Origin: DAOTXN01 sp034435435
Lineage (GTDB): Bacteria; Chloroflexota; Anaerolineae; S140-20
Direction of reading: 5' to 3'
Length of the DNA stretch: 24,846 nucleotides
NCBI GenBank assembly: GCA_034435435.1
Contig: DAOTXN010000081.1
Coordinates: 1 to 24,846 of the forward strand
Numbering within the stretch: the stretch's first letter is position 1; the number at the start of each line of letters is the position of its first letter. Shown here one piece after another: positions 16,764 through 24,724 of the stretch. Made by a program: the position numbers and the translations under genes. The notes below the pieces were generated by a model, which made no database searches, was not told where the DNA came from, and was given only the letters and a program-made list of their open reading frames with translations.

Positions 16764-17042
16764 ATGACTCGCAGCGAACGTAAAGCCCTCTCACCCCACC
16801 CCGGCCTGGAAGCCAAGGTTCTTCAACTGGCGAGCGCCGCGCTGGGCAAAAGAATTGAGCCTGCCGATCCCTTGTTATCGAGCCAGGCCGGATTTGACTC
16901 GTTTGGCTTGCTGGAGCTGTTGCTGCGGATGGAGGACGCCTTTGGCATCAGCATTCCCGATCAAGATCTAGACGTTGCCATCTTTGGCTCGGTCGAAACG
17001 ATTTGCGCTTATATCTCCGGCAGATTGGCGCAGGATGGGTAA
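16764..17042 (+). CDS. Acyl carrier protein
   Basis: 92 residues, with the phosphopantetheine attachment Ser46 in GFDSFGLLELL and an acidic helix II (ELLLRMEDAFGISI), as in stand-alone carrier proteins. There is no strong Shine-Dalgarno, and the start is 11 nt after the FkbH stop, so translation is probably coupled. Stand-alone, placed behind FkbH, it most likely carries the acyl unit that FkbH loads. It is unlikely to be the housekeeping fatty acid AcpP, given the context and the DSFG rather than DSL(D) motif. Confidence 0.88.
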   Translation: MTRSERKALSPHPGLEAKVLQLASAALGKRIEPADPLLSSQAGFDSFGLLELLLRMEDAFGISIPDQDLDVAIFGSVETICAYISGRLAQDG

Positions 17043-17078
17043 ATCCATCCTGCCCGTGTCATTCTCAGAAGGTCCGTT

Positions 17079-18365
17079 ATGAGCGCCACCAGCCTCCCCC
17101 TGGCCAGGCTGTCCCAGGGAATTGAAAACATTGTCGTCTTTGTATGTGATGCGCTGCGCTGGGACGAACACCCCCAGTCGGTTCGGGCGCAGGGCGTCAC
17201 CTTCAAGACCGTCGCTTCGTCTCTGTTTACGGCGGCCTCTTTTCCCAGCATGGTCTCCGGCTTGTACCCGCACCGCTTGGGTGTCTTTTCTTTCCTGGAA
17301 GCTATCCCTCTGGAAATTCCGGCCTTGACCCATATTCCCGGCATAAATTTCTCGCTGTGGACCGAGAGCGCCTGGACTCGCTTTGATCCGCCCGAAACGG
17401 CGCCCATCTATCAGGTCTTGAACACCCGCCAGCGCATCAGCCTGGAAACGATACAACCCCCCTTTGTGTATCTGGAGGATGACAAAGGGGGTCACGCTCC
17501 TTATGGCCTCACTTTTGCCGAGTACGACAAGCCGGCCACTACGTTTTTCCACGAATTCGGTAGTGGTGGTTTGGAAACGCTGCGCGCCATGTACCGGCAA
17601 GGCATTGCGCAAAGCGTTGCATTCTTTCAGGAACGCCTCAAAACGCTTGAAAAGCGCGGCCTGCTCGACCGCACCCTGGTTATTTTTACCTCGGACCACG
17701 GCGAGCTGCTGGGAGAATATGGCGGTTTGGTGGAGCATGGGCGCTTTGCCACGCCCGAATTGGTGTTCGTGCCCACCACCTTTATTCACCCGGCGCTCCC
17801 GGCCGGTGTTACTGTTGCCGGACACGTGATGCGGCACGTTGACTTGTTTCCTACGGCGCTGGCCGCTCTGCAACGGCCTATCCCGACCGGCCTGGACGGC
17901 GTCAGTCTCCTGGACTGTCAAGCTTTCCCAGACTATGGGTTGAACTATTGCCGCCGTAAACAGCCCGGACCAGGTCTGGGGGCGCGGCTGCGCTCCACCC
18001 GGGAAGAAAGGAGCGTGTGGGATTGGGGAGGAGGTTATGTCTGGCGGCCTGAACTGGGCTGCTTGCGCTTCTTGTCTGCCGTCAGCTATGTCTTTATTCA
18101 GCGCACGTGTGGGCGGGCCTTTCTGCGGGCCTACCATCGTTCCAGGCCGCTCACATCGGTCCTGCGAGATTATGGCGCGCTGTTGAAAACAATTTCAGCG
18201 GCCAGACGCCGGTATCTGGAACCTACCACGCCTGCCGCTGCCGCCCGCCGTTTACTCGCGGCTTTCTCCGCCTCCTCGGAGCCGCCGACGCGCTGGATGT
18301 CGGATATCGAGCCAGACGCCGAGGTCCTTGAGCGACTGCGAGATTTGGGATACGTCGAGCCATAA
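17079..18365 (+). CDS. Alkaline phosphatase superfamily (sulfatase-fold) enzyme with Thr nucleophile
   Basis: 428 residues, AAGG before the ATG. Superfamily landmarks: Asp24 in VFVCDALRWDEH, the nucleophile loop LFTAASFPSMVSGLYPHRLGV (48-69), His139 in GGHAPY, Asp206-His207 in FTSDHGELLGEYG, His220, and the sulfatase-type end LRDLGYVEP. Aligning on the SG-YPHRLGV part puts Thr51 where sulfatases have the Cys/Ser that becomes formylglycine. It is therefore probably not a sulfatase but a phospho-transferase or phosphodiesterase in the style of lipoteichoic acid synthase. Unlike that family it has no signal peptide or membrane segments, so it should act in the cytoplasm. Its place between an ACP and a glycosyltransferase suggests it modifies a glycan or lipid-linked intermediate. 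Confidence 0.75.
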   Translation: MSATSLPLARLSQGIENIVVFVCDALRWDEHPQSVRAQGVTFKTVASSLFTAASFPSMVSGLYPHRLGVFSFLEAIPLEIPALTHIPGINFSLWTESAWTRFDPPETAPIYQVLNTRQRISLETIQPPFVYLEDDKGGHAPYGLTFAEYDKPATTFFHEFGSGGLETLRAMYRQGIAQSVAFFQERLKTLEKRGLLDRTLVIFTSDHGELLGEYGGLVEHGRFATPELVFVPTTFIHPALPAGVTVAGHVMRHVDLFPTALAALQRPIPTGLDGVSLLDCQAFPDYGLNYCRRKQPGPGLGARLRSTREERSVWDWGGGYVWRPELGCLRFLSAVSYVFIQRTCGRAFLRAYHRSRPLTSVLRDYGALLKTISAARRRYLEPTTPAAAARRLLAAFSASSEPPTRWMSDIEPDAEVLERLRDLGYVEP

Positions 18366-18397
18366 CCATGATGGCAGCTTGGCCTGGAGGCCCTGCG

Positions 18398-19237
18398 ATG
18401 CGCCAGATCACCGTTAGTCTGTTAAACATCAACCAGGCACAATTGACGATGGATATCCTCACCAAGCTGGCGCGCCTTGCGGCGCACGACTGGGCCGTTC
18501 AGTTGATCCTGGTAGACAATGGCTCGCGGGACGAGCAGCTCCAGACATTGTTTGATGGGTTCCGCAGCCACCAGGATCGCTTTGCAGAAGCGCTGTTCAT
18601 CGCAGCCTCTCGCAACCTGGGGTGCAATGGTGGTCGAAACGTTGCCCTCAAGCTGGCATCGGCCGAGTACATTCTGATCCTGGACAACGACCTCATCTTG
18701 CCGGATGATCCTGGTTGGCTGGAGACGCTGTGGCAAAGATTGGAGGACAACCCTCAAGCGGCCATCGTCGGCCCGCTGCTGGTCTTTGCCGATCAGCCCG
18801 AGGTCGTGCAAGTCGCGGGCCTGGGCCTGACAAAACAAGGCCGGGTGGGCTATCTCCAGCGCGGCGAGCCGGTCACACAGATTCCGCCGACGCCGGTGGC
18901 GGTGGTCGCCACGCTGGCGGCGTGCTGGCTCTTGCGCCGCGAGGCTCAACAGGCTGTGGGGTTGTTCTCGGACGAATACTATCCCGTGCAATACGAGGAC
19001 GTAGATATGTGCGTCAGGCTGGGCCTGGCAGGCTGGCAGATTCTATGCGACCGCAGCGTGCGGATCAAACACATCGAAAACGTGACGACGCGCAATCTTG
19101 AAGATTATCCCTTTGCCCGGCTGACGGTGCGCCAGGCGATGCGCTTTAGAGAAAAATGGGCCCATTTCTTGCCCCAACTGGCGACCATCACCGAGGAAGA
19201 AATCTATTGGGGATCTATCCCCCGCAGCAAGAACTGA
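18398..19237 (+). CDS. GT2 family glycosyltransferase
   Basis: 279 residues from ATG 18398, which has GGAGG at 18386-18390, 7 nt upstream; an in-frame ATG at 18368 lacks a binding site. GT-A fold signs are ILVDNGSRDE (38-46), RNLGCNGGRNVA and the metal-binding DND (96-98) in LILDNDLILPDD. The acceptor-site region YPVQYEDVDMCVRLGLAGW with its ED pair is typical of rhamnosyltransferase-like GT2 enzymes of O-antigen and exopolysaccharide clusters. There are no membrane segments. The donor sugar cannot be read from sequence. Confidence 0.85.
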   Translation: MRQITVSLLNINQAQLTMDILTKLARLAAHDWAVQLILVDNGSRDEQLQTLFDGFRSHQDRFAEALFIAASRNLGCNGGRNVALKLASAEYILILDNDLILPDDPGWLETLWQRLEDNPQAAIVGPLLVFADQPEVVQVAGLGLTKQGRVGYLQRGEPVTQIPPTPVAVVATLAACWLLRREAQQAVGLFSDEYYPVQYEDVDMCVRLGLAGWQILCDRSVRIKHIENVTTRNLEDYPFARLTVRQAMRFREKWAHFLPQLATITEEEIYWGSIPRSKN

Positions 19238-19254
19238 CAGGGTGATCGAGACGT

Positions 19255-20346
19255 ATGGATCCGATGAGCTCCGACTTGGCCCAAGAAAGCGATATGGACG
19301 CGATTCTGGCGATTAACCGGCTGGAATATGGGCCTGAGGATATCCTGGCGACGCCGGCGGATTATGCCTGGCGCTGCGAGCAGAACCCGGTCGGCAAAGC
19401 CGCTATTCCGGTCATTCGCAACGCCAGCGGCGACGTGGTGGGTTTCATCTGGGTGATCCCCATGCGCCTGCGCGTCAAAGGTCAGGACTGTCTGGCGGCC
19501 ACCGGTACCAACTTGGTCATTCACCCCGCCTATCGCCACAATCTCGGCTATGTGAAGCTTTTGCGTCGATTCGAGCAGGTTTTCAAGGATCAAGCCATCC
19601 CGCTGCACTTTAGTTTCGTGTCGAAAGAGGCCTACCGCCGCCAACGAGAGCGCCAACCTCAGGCGGTGATGACGATTCCTCTGCTGCTCAAACCGTTGGA
19701 CCTGGAATCTTTGGCCCGGTCATATTGGACCGGCAAATGGCAGCGTTTTTCGGCACGTTGGGGCGGCCGGCTCGTGGCGCCCCTTGTATTTCGCCCGCGT
19801 CAAACCGCCCGTTCCCAAGAAGTCAGCGTCAGTCTCCTGGACTGCTTTCCGCCGTATATGGACGAATTCTGGCGCCAGACGCGCGACAAATACCCCGTCA
19901 TGGCCGTTCGTGATCTGAAATTTTTGCAATGGCGTTTTGCGCCGGTCTCCAACCGCCGCTATCACGTCCTCGTCGTGCATGCGCAGGGCCATATGGCGGG
20001 CTATGCCGTGTTGCGTTGCGCGACTGTGCGCGGCGTCGAGACCGGCCTGGTGATGGACTTGTTGCTCGGCGACGGCCCCTGGTGCGAGCAGGCCGGCGAC
20101 TGTTTGACGACAGAGATTGAAGCTTTTTTTCGGGCGCGTGGCATGTCTCTCGTGACGGGACTGATGATGCCTTTTTCGACCGAATACCGGACCTTGCGCC
20201 GGGCCGGGTATCGGCTGGTTCCGTCTGCTCTGGCCCCGCGCCTGTTTCATTTTGCCGTTTTTTCTCACACTGACGGTCAGTCTGATTTAACCCAGATCGC
20301 CGCTCGCGACTGGTTTATCACCCTGGCGGACTATGAATCGCTGTAA
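19255..20346 (+). CDS. GNAT-like acetyltransferase of the glycan cluster
   Basis: 363 residues. The start at 19255 is likely but ATG 19264 is an alternative; neither has a strong binding site. The N-terminal half has the GNAT layout: a VVGFIWVIPMRLRV strand, then TGTNLVIHPAYRHNLGYVKLLRR (84-105), which corresponds to the acetyl-CoA-binding motif A (normally RxxGxG/A; here RHNLGY, so degenerate). A second GNAT-like half seems to follow (about 200-345, with YHVLVVHAQGHMAGYAVL), as in FemAB-type double-GNAT folds. It may N- or O-acylate a sugar, possibly taking its acyl group from the ACP encoded in the same run. The exact reaction is not deducible. Confidence 0.6.
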   Translation: MDPMSSDLAQESDMDAILAINRLEYGPEDILATPADYAWRCEQNPVGKAAIPVIRNASGDVVGFIWVIPMRLRVKGQDCLAATGTNLVIHPAYRHNLGYVKLLRRFEQVFKDQAIPLHFSFVSKEAYRRQRERQPQAVMTIPLLLKPLDLESLARSYWTGKWQRFSARWGGRLVAPLVFRPRQTARSQEVSVSLLDCFPPYMDEFWRQTRDKYPVMAVRDLKFLQWRFAPVSNRRYHVLVVHAQGHMAGYAVLRCATVRGVETGLVMDLLLGDGPWCEQAGDCLTTEIEAFFRARGMSLVTGLMMPFSTEYRTLRRAGYRLVPSALAPRLFHFAVFSHTDGQSDLTQIAARDWFITLADYESL

Positions 20347-20422
20347 ATCTCAGTAAAAGCTGTCTGGTAATCGTTCAGGTAGCTCCACATTTAATCGTGA
20401 TCGTTGAGGGCAAACCCCAAAT

Positions 20423-20476
20423 GTAGAGCAGGTTTCTATACCTGTCCCCAAATGGCGGGTAAGAAACCCGCCCTAC
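20423..20476. repeat. 54-bp palindromic element with two hairpins
   Basis: The outer GTAG/CTAC ends enclose two stems: CAGGT/ACCTG (20429-20433 with 20440-20444) and GGCGGGT/ACCCGCC (20454-20460 with 20466-20472). This architecture, with its two rhyming arms, is typical of dispersed REP/MITE-like elements, and I recall similar ones in Chloroflexota and other environmental bacteria (not checked). Confidence 0.65.
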
Positions 20477-20528
20477 GGCTGCACACGGTTGAGTGGGGTC
20501 CTACCACTGTTCAGTTGGTCACATGTTT

Positions 20529-20627
20529 TTCACCGCAGAGGGCGCAGAGAACGCCGAGAGAGGCAGGTCTCGGCTGGCTTGTGATTCTCTTCAAAATCTC
20601 TGTGTTCTCTGTGTTCTCTGCGGTGAT
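20529..20627. repeat. MITE-like inverted repeat of the CACCGCAGAG type
   Basis: The left arm TCACCGCAGAGGGCGCAGAG (from 20530) is complemented imperfectly by the right arm TGTGTTCTCTGCGGTGA (ending 20626), which itself carries a short internal TGTGTTCTC duplication. The arms are about 29 bp each. This sequence type is widespread as an intergenic repeat in many bacterial genomes (from memory). Confidence 0.75.
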
Positions 20628-20672
20628 AACTCCCCATCTGAACGGTTGCGCTGTCTGGAGCACAATTGGTGT

Positions 20673-21704
20673 ATGAGTGAAAGGCCCTTTGCCTCCATTA
20701 TTGTGCCGGTGTATAACGGCAGCCATACCATTGGCGAGCTGCTCGATTCGCTCGTCTCTCAAACCTACCCCCGCGAGCGCTACGAAATCATCGTGATTGA
20801 TAACAACTCGCAGGACGGTACACCTGAGCGGGTGCAACCATATCCGGTACGACTGCTGTACGAACGGGAGCAACAGAATTCTTATGCTGCGCGCAACCGG
20901 GGCATCCAGGCGGCGCGAGGAGAAGCCATCGTCTTTACCGACGCGGCCTGCGTCGCCCATCCAGATTGGTTGTGTCGCCTGCTGGCCGATTTTTCCGACC
21001 CGAGATGGGTGGGTTTTGCGGGCAGCTTTGAACCCTACAAGCCACTCACCAGCGTACAAAAGCACATGGCGGCCGTGCGGGCGCATTGCCTGGACCCCTC
21101 TTTTTCCGTGCAGCCGTTCCTGGCGGCTCAATCTCGGGGAGAACGGTTATGCAGCCGCCTCCCTTTTCTGGACTATCGCGCCGCGCTGGCTTTGCCGCCC
21201 GGCTTGATCAACGCCCCCACCGGCAACGTAGCGTATCGCCGGCAGGTTTTTGATGACGTCGGCGACTTTGACGTGCGTTTCACCAGTTGCGGCGACCTGG
21301 ACCTGGCCTGGCGTGTGCAGACCCAGACGAAAAAAGGCATCAAGCTGGTCTCAGAGGCCATCATCTATTACAAATACCGGCCCGATCTATCGAGTATGGC
21401 GCGCCAGTTCCGTAAAAACGGTTGGGGATATGGTCTATTGGCGCTAAAATACAGCCCTGATCCCCAGCGGGCCGCGCGCCAGATCAAGTTTGAAAGCGTG
21501 ATTCTCATCGGCCTGGCGACGGCCAGCCATGGGTGTACCTGGGGTATGCGCCTGCTGCGCAGGCTGCTCGGCCGTCCCGCCGACGCGCTTTACCTTACAG
21601 ATCCTCTCTTTACCCTGGTCAGAAGCGTTAATTTTTACTATGGCAGATTGACTGCCGCCCGCAAAGGAAACCAAACATTAAGGAGCAAAGCACACCATGA
21701 ATAA
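20673..21704 (+). CDS. GT2 family glycosyltransferase (second)
   Basis: 343 residues. I place the start at ATG 20673 (GGAG at 20657-20660) because the in-frame upstream 60 codons are read-through of the intergenic repeat. The GT-A core begins at FASIIVPVYNG and has IIVIDNNSQDGT (39-50) and YAARNRGIQAARGEAIVFTDA. The metal-binding DxD is TDAAC here: Asp90 is kept but the second acidic residue is Ala92. C-terminal to it are FDVRFTSCGDLDLAWR (acceptor-site ED/GD-type motif) and a hydrophobic, Arg-rich end. It overlaps the next gene by 8 bp, so the two are translated together. Donor and acceptor are unknown. Confidence 0.85.
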   Translation: MSERPFASIIVPVYNGSHTIGELLDSLVSQTYPRERYEIIVIDNNSQDGTPERVQPYPVRLLYEREQQNSYAARNRGIQAARGEAIVFTDAACVAHPDWLCRLLADFSDPRWVGFAGSFEPYKPLTSVQKHMAAVRAHCLDPSFSVQPFLAAQSRGERLCSRLPFLDYRAALALPPGLINAPTGNVAYRRQVFDDVGDFDVRFTSCGDLDLAWRVQTQTKKGIKLVSEAIIYYKYRPDLSSMARQFRKNGWGYGLLALKYSPDPQRAARQIKFESVILIGLATASHGCTWGMRLLRRLLGRPADALYLTDPLFTLVRSVNFYYGRLTAARKGNQTLRSKAHHE

Positions 21705-22278
21705 ACCACCCACCATCCACCCCACTGCCGAAGTCTCTCCCCAAGCGACCCTTGGCCCCGGCACGCGCATCTGGCACCAGGCCCAGGTGCGCGAACGGGC
21801 CAGGCTGGGGGCCAACTGCATCGTCGGCAAGGGAGCCTATATTGATTTCGACGTGGTCATCGGCGACAATGTGAAAATCCAAAACGGCGTCTTTGTCTAT
21901 CACGGTGTGACGATCCAGGACGGCGTTTTTCTCGGCCCTGGCGTTATCCTGACCAACGATAAACTGCCGCGCGCCATCAACCCTGACGGCGCACTCAAAT
22001 CCGACGCCGATTGGCAGGTCAGTCCGATTCTCATCCAGCGCGGGGCGTCTGTGGGCGCGGGGGCGATAGTGTTGCCAGGGGTCACGATTGGCGAATTTGC
22101 CATGATTGGCTCGGGCGCCGTCGTCACCCGTGATGTACCCGATCACGGCTTGGTCTATGGCAACCCGGCCCGGCTGCACGGCTATGCCTGTGACTGCGGA
22201 CAGATCTTGTTAGCGTTGCGAGATAATCTGTGGCGTTGCGTCGGGTGTGACCGGCAGTTCAATTTGCCGGCCCTGTGA
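21697..22278 (+). CDS. WbpD-like left-handed beta-helix N-acetyltransferase with C-terminal zinc ribbon
   Basis: 193 residues with AGGAG 12 nt before the start. Hexapeptide repeats run from about 8 to 150. The stretches GTRIWHQAQV, VKIQNGVFVYHGV and DGVFLGPGVILTNDKLPRA match the WbpD/WlbB group, which acetylates the 3-amino group of UDP-2-acetamido-3-amino-2,3-dideoxy-glucuronate for O-antigen and related glycans. A short C-terminal zinc ribbon has Cys165 and Cys167 (CDCG) and Cys181 and Cys184 (CVGC), as in some members of this group. If the assignment holds, the glycan made here should contain a di-amino uronic acid. The dehydrogenase and aminotransferase of that pathway are not in the window. 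Confidence 0.85.
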   Translation: MNKPPTIHPTAEVSPQATLGPGTRIWHQAQVRERARLGANCIVGKGAYIDFDVVIGDNVKIQNGVFVYHGVTIQDGVFLGPGVILTNDKLPRAINPDGALKSDADWQVSPILIQRGASVGAGAIVLPGVTIGEFAMIGSGAVVTRDVPDHGLVYGNPARLHGYACDCGQILLALRDNLWRCVGCDRQFNLPAL

Positions 22279-22297
22279 GTCCGGCATTCGTTCTAAT

Positions 22298-22326
22298 TTG
22301 ACACACCTACCAGGCTGTGCGATAAT
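22298..22326 (+). promoter_or_regulatory. Consensus-like sigma70 promoter of the response regulator gene
   Basis: TTGACA (22298-22303), 17 bp, GATAAT (22321-22326): the best promoter in the window. The leader (about 22333-22400) contains a CCAGC/GCTGG hairpin (stems 22348-22352 and 22358-22362) and a run of related AGCTG words that resembles a dispersed repeat. Confidence 0.75.
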
Positions 22327-22400
22327 CCCAAGCAATCAGTGGTCAGCCACCAGCAGGAAGCTGGATGCTGAAAGCTGAACGCTCAACAGCGGAGTGGGCC

Positions 22401-23270
22401 ATGACAGCCAAAAGAATCCTCGTCGTCGAGGCCGAAGAATATAACGTCCAGCGCCTGCAGACAGCCTTTCAATCGGAAGGTCTGGAAGTGTTGGTAGCCA
22501 CAACGGGTCAGGAAGCATGGGATCTGTGCCGGCGACAGCTTCCTCAAGCCGTGATCCTCGACACCAACCTGCCCGACATTGACGGATATGAGCTGCTGCG
22601 GCGTATCCGTGGCTCTCTGCGCACGCGACACATTCACATCACGTTTCTCACCACACGCACCGAACGGCGCGACAAAATAGCGGGCCTAGAGATGGGCGCC
22701 GACGACTATATCATCAAACCTTATGATATTGATGAGGTGCGTTTGCGCGTGCGCAATGCGTTGCGGCGAACAGGAGAAGGCAACCTGGTCAATCCGGCCA
22801 CCGGACTGCCGGGAAGCCGGTTGATTCAGGAGCAACTGCGCGATCTGCTGCGACGGCAGGATGACTGGGCGTTATTGCGCATTGTGCTTTTGCACCTGGA
22901 CGAGTTTGCCGACGCTTATGGCTTTTTGGCCGGAGAGGATGTGTTGCGCACGACGGCTCAAATCTTGAGCGAGGCTCTGGACGAATGGGGAGAACCGAGC
23001 GATTTTATCGGCCACAGCGGCGGCGACGAGTTTGTCATCATCACCTCCGTCGGCGCGGCGGACAAGCTCACTCCGAGTCTGGCCAGTCAATTGGAAGCGA
23101 TTGGGCACATTCATTACGCGCCCGATGAACGCGCCCAGGGCTTTGTCACCATTCGCCAGAGCGACGGCAGCCAGATCCAGGCCCCTCTACTGCGCGCCGA
23201 TGTACACGTGGTCACGGCCAAAGACGGCCCGTTTCACGACATCATGCAACTGACCAGCGCCCTCGGCTGA
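22401..23270 (+). CDS. Response regulator with degenerate GGDEF domain
   Basis: 289 residues from ATG 22401 (GGAG 6 nt upstream; an upstream in-frame ATG at 22365 lies in the leader repeat). The receiver domain (1-120) has the phospho-acceptor Asp54 in VILDTNLPDIDG, Thr84/85 and Lys106 in IIKPYD; one of the usual acidic-pocket residues is Glu (VVEAEE). The second domain (about 125-289) keeps GGDEF at 207-211, but its first metal-binding and substrate region reads LLHLDEFADAYGFLAGED: the first Asp of the DxD is His166 and the Asn/Asp that bind guanine are missing through a deletion of about three residues. It probably does not make c-di-GMP and may instead bind it or serve as a dimer or effector module. 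No sensor kinase is adjacent. Confidence 0.82.
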   Translation: MTAKRILVVEAEEYNVQRLQTAFQSEGLEVLVATTGQEAWDLCRRQLPQAVILDTNLPDIDGYELLRRIRGSLRTRHIHITFLTTRTERRDKIAGLEMGADDYIIKPYDIDEVRLRVRNALRRTGEGNLVNPATGLPGSRLIQEQLRDLLRRQDDWALLRIVLLHLDEFADAYGFLAGEDVLRTTAQILSEALDEWGEPSDFIGHSGGDEFVIITSVGAADKLTPSLASQLEAIGHIHYAPDERAQGFVTIRQSDGSQIQAPLLRADVHVVTAKDGPFHDIMQLTSALG

Positions 23271-23285
23271 TCTATCCACGCGTGG

Positions 23286-24701
23286 CTATTCACGCTGGCG
23301 TTTCCGAAAACTCATGCGAATAGGGGTGCCGGCAAATGGAAAAGCGGCCCGAATCTGGTTCTCTAAATAGCGCTCGTATGTAAAATGCAGCAATTCGGGG
23401 TCATTCACGTGGAAGACAAAAGTGGGCGGGTCCACGGCCACTTGGCTGGCATAGTACACCTTGAGCCGTTTGCCGCGTTTGCTGGGGGGAGAATGACGCT
23501 CGACTGCCTGCCGCACCAAGCGATTCAGTTGTGAGGTCGGGATGCGCACCAGGCGTTCTTCTTGTACCTGCATGGCCGTCTTGAGCACCTGCCCCACTCG
23601 TTGGCCGGTCAACGCAGAGACAAACAACACCGGCACATAGTCCATAAAATTGAGTTCGGCCTGCACGCGCTTCGTATATTCGACCATGGTGTGAGTGTCT
23701 TTGTCTACCGCATCCCACTTGTTCACCACCACTACCACGCTGACCTGCTCATCGAGGATCATCCCGGCCACGTGTGTATCTTGGGCTGTAACGCCATCTA
23801 TGGCGTCGATGAGCAACAGAGCCACGTCGGCTCGCTGAATCGCCCGCAGCGCCCGCAACACACTCCACTTTTCCACTCCTTGCTCGATGCGTCCGCGCCG
23901 GCGAATCCCCGCCGTGTCGATCAAGGTCACGGCAATGCCGTGATAGGTGATATGCGTGTCGATAGCATCGCGCGTCGTGCCGGGGATGGGACTGACGATG
24001 GCCCGTTCCTGGCCGAGCAAGCGATTGAGCAGTGACGACTTGCCCACGTTAGGGCGGCCCACGATGGCGATCTTGATGGAATCGTCGTCTTCTTCCTCTG
24101 CCGGCGCGGGCGGCAGAGCGGTCACCAGATCGTCCAACAGATCGGCGACGCCGGTGCCGTGCAATGCTGAGATGGGATATGGATCGCCCAGGCCCAAAAC
24201 ATAGAATTCATAGATCGCTTCCCGCCGGGCGGGGTTGTCGGCTTTGTTCACGACCAGGAAAACCGGCTTGCTGGAGCTGTTCGTTGGATCGGCGTTGGCG
24301 CGGCGCAATATATCGGCCACTTCTTGATCGGCGGCGGTGAGGCCCGTTTCGGCGTCGCCCAACATCACCACCGCGTCGGCCTCCTGGATGGCTAACTCGG
24401 CCTGGGCGCGGATCTCGCGGATGAACAAGGCCGAATTCTCTGCCAGCAATTCCACCACCCGCTCGGTTTTGGCTCGCCGCACGTCTATCTGGTCGAGTAG
24501 TCGGTCGGGCAATACTTCGATGCCGCCTGTGTCTACGACGGTAAACACGACGCCATTCCACTCACCGTCAGCCTGCAGCCGGTCTCGTGTGGTGCCAGGC
24601 GTGTCATCCACCACAGCCAGGCGTTGACCCACCAGGCGATTGAAAAGGGTTGACTTGCCCACGTTAGGGCGACCTACCAGGGCGACCAGGGGCTTGCGCA
24701 T
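23286..24701 (-). CDS. der: Der (EngA) double GTPase for 50S ribosome assembly
   Basis: 471 residues, with AGGAG (24711-24707) six nt before the ATG. Two GTPase domains in tandem: G1 has GRPNVGKS (10-17), DTGG (57-60) and NKAD (152-155); G2 has GRPNVGKSS (215-223), DTAG (262-265) and NKWD (327-330). A C-terminal KH-like domain follows (about 385-471). Der binds the 50S subunit late in its assembly. G1 carries about 25 extra residues after DTGGIEV (about 64-92) compared with the E. coli protein, and its next strand reads VMLGDAETG in place of the usual VVDxRxG. The stop codon is 15 bp from that of the response regulator gene, with a CCACGCGTGG palindrome (23276-23285) between them. Confidence 0.95.
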   Translation of the reverse strand: MRKPLVALVGRPNVGKSTLFNRLVGQRLAVVDDTPGTTRDRLQADGEWNGVVFTVVDTGGIEVLPDRLLDQIDVRRAKTERVVELLAENSALFIREIRAQAELAIQEADAVVMLGDAETGLTAADQEVADILRRANADPTNSSSKPVFLVVNKADNPARREAIYEFYVLGLGDPYPISALHGTGVADLLDDLVTALPPAPAEEEDDDSIKIAIVGRPNVGKSSLLNRLLGQERAIVSPIPGTTRDAIDTHITYHGIAVTLIDTAGIRRRGRIEQGVEKWSVLRALRAIQRADVALLLIDAIDGVTAQDTHVAGMILDEQVSVVVVVNKWDAVDKDTHTMVEYTKRVQAELNFMDYVPVLFVSALTGQRVGQVLKTAMQVQEERLVRIPTSQLNRLVRQAVERHSPPSKRGKRLKVYYASQVAVDPPTFVFHVNDPELLHFTYERYLENQIRAAFPFAGTPIRMSFRKRQRE

Positions 24702-24724
24702 GGTAACTCCTAAGTGTCATACGA

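Larger units (their letters stand above)
20347..20672. other. Gap of 326 bp holding two palindromic repeat elements
   Basis: No gene. It contains a 54-bp double-hairpin element (20423-20476) and a roughly 99-bp imperfect inverted repeat (20529-20627). No clear promoter was found for the following glycosyltransferase. Translations of the repeats give the familiar spurious AEGAENAE...CVLCVLCG and AGFYTCPQMAGKKPALR types of peptides. Confidence 0.7.

Noticed and set aside
20493..20672. N-terminal extension of the second glycosyltransferase and a small frame at 20404-20676
   Set aside because: Both translate the palindromic repeats (AEGAENAE, CVLCVLCG, AGFYTCPQMAGKK), a well-known type of false protein; the GT2 fold begins right after ATG 20673.
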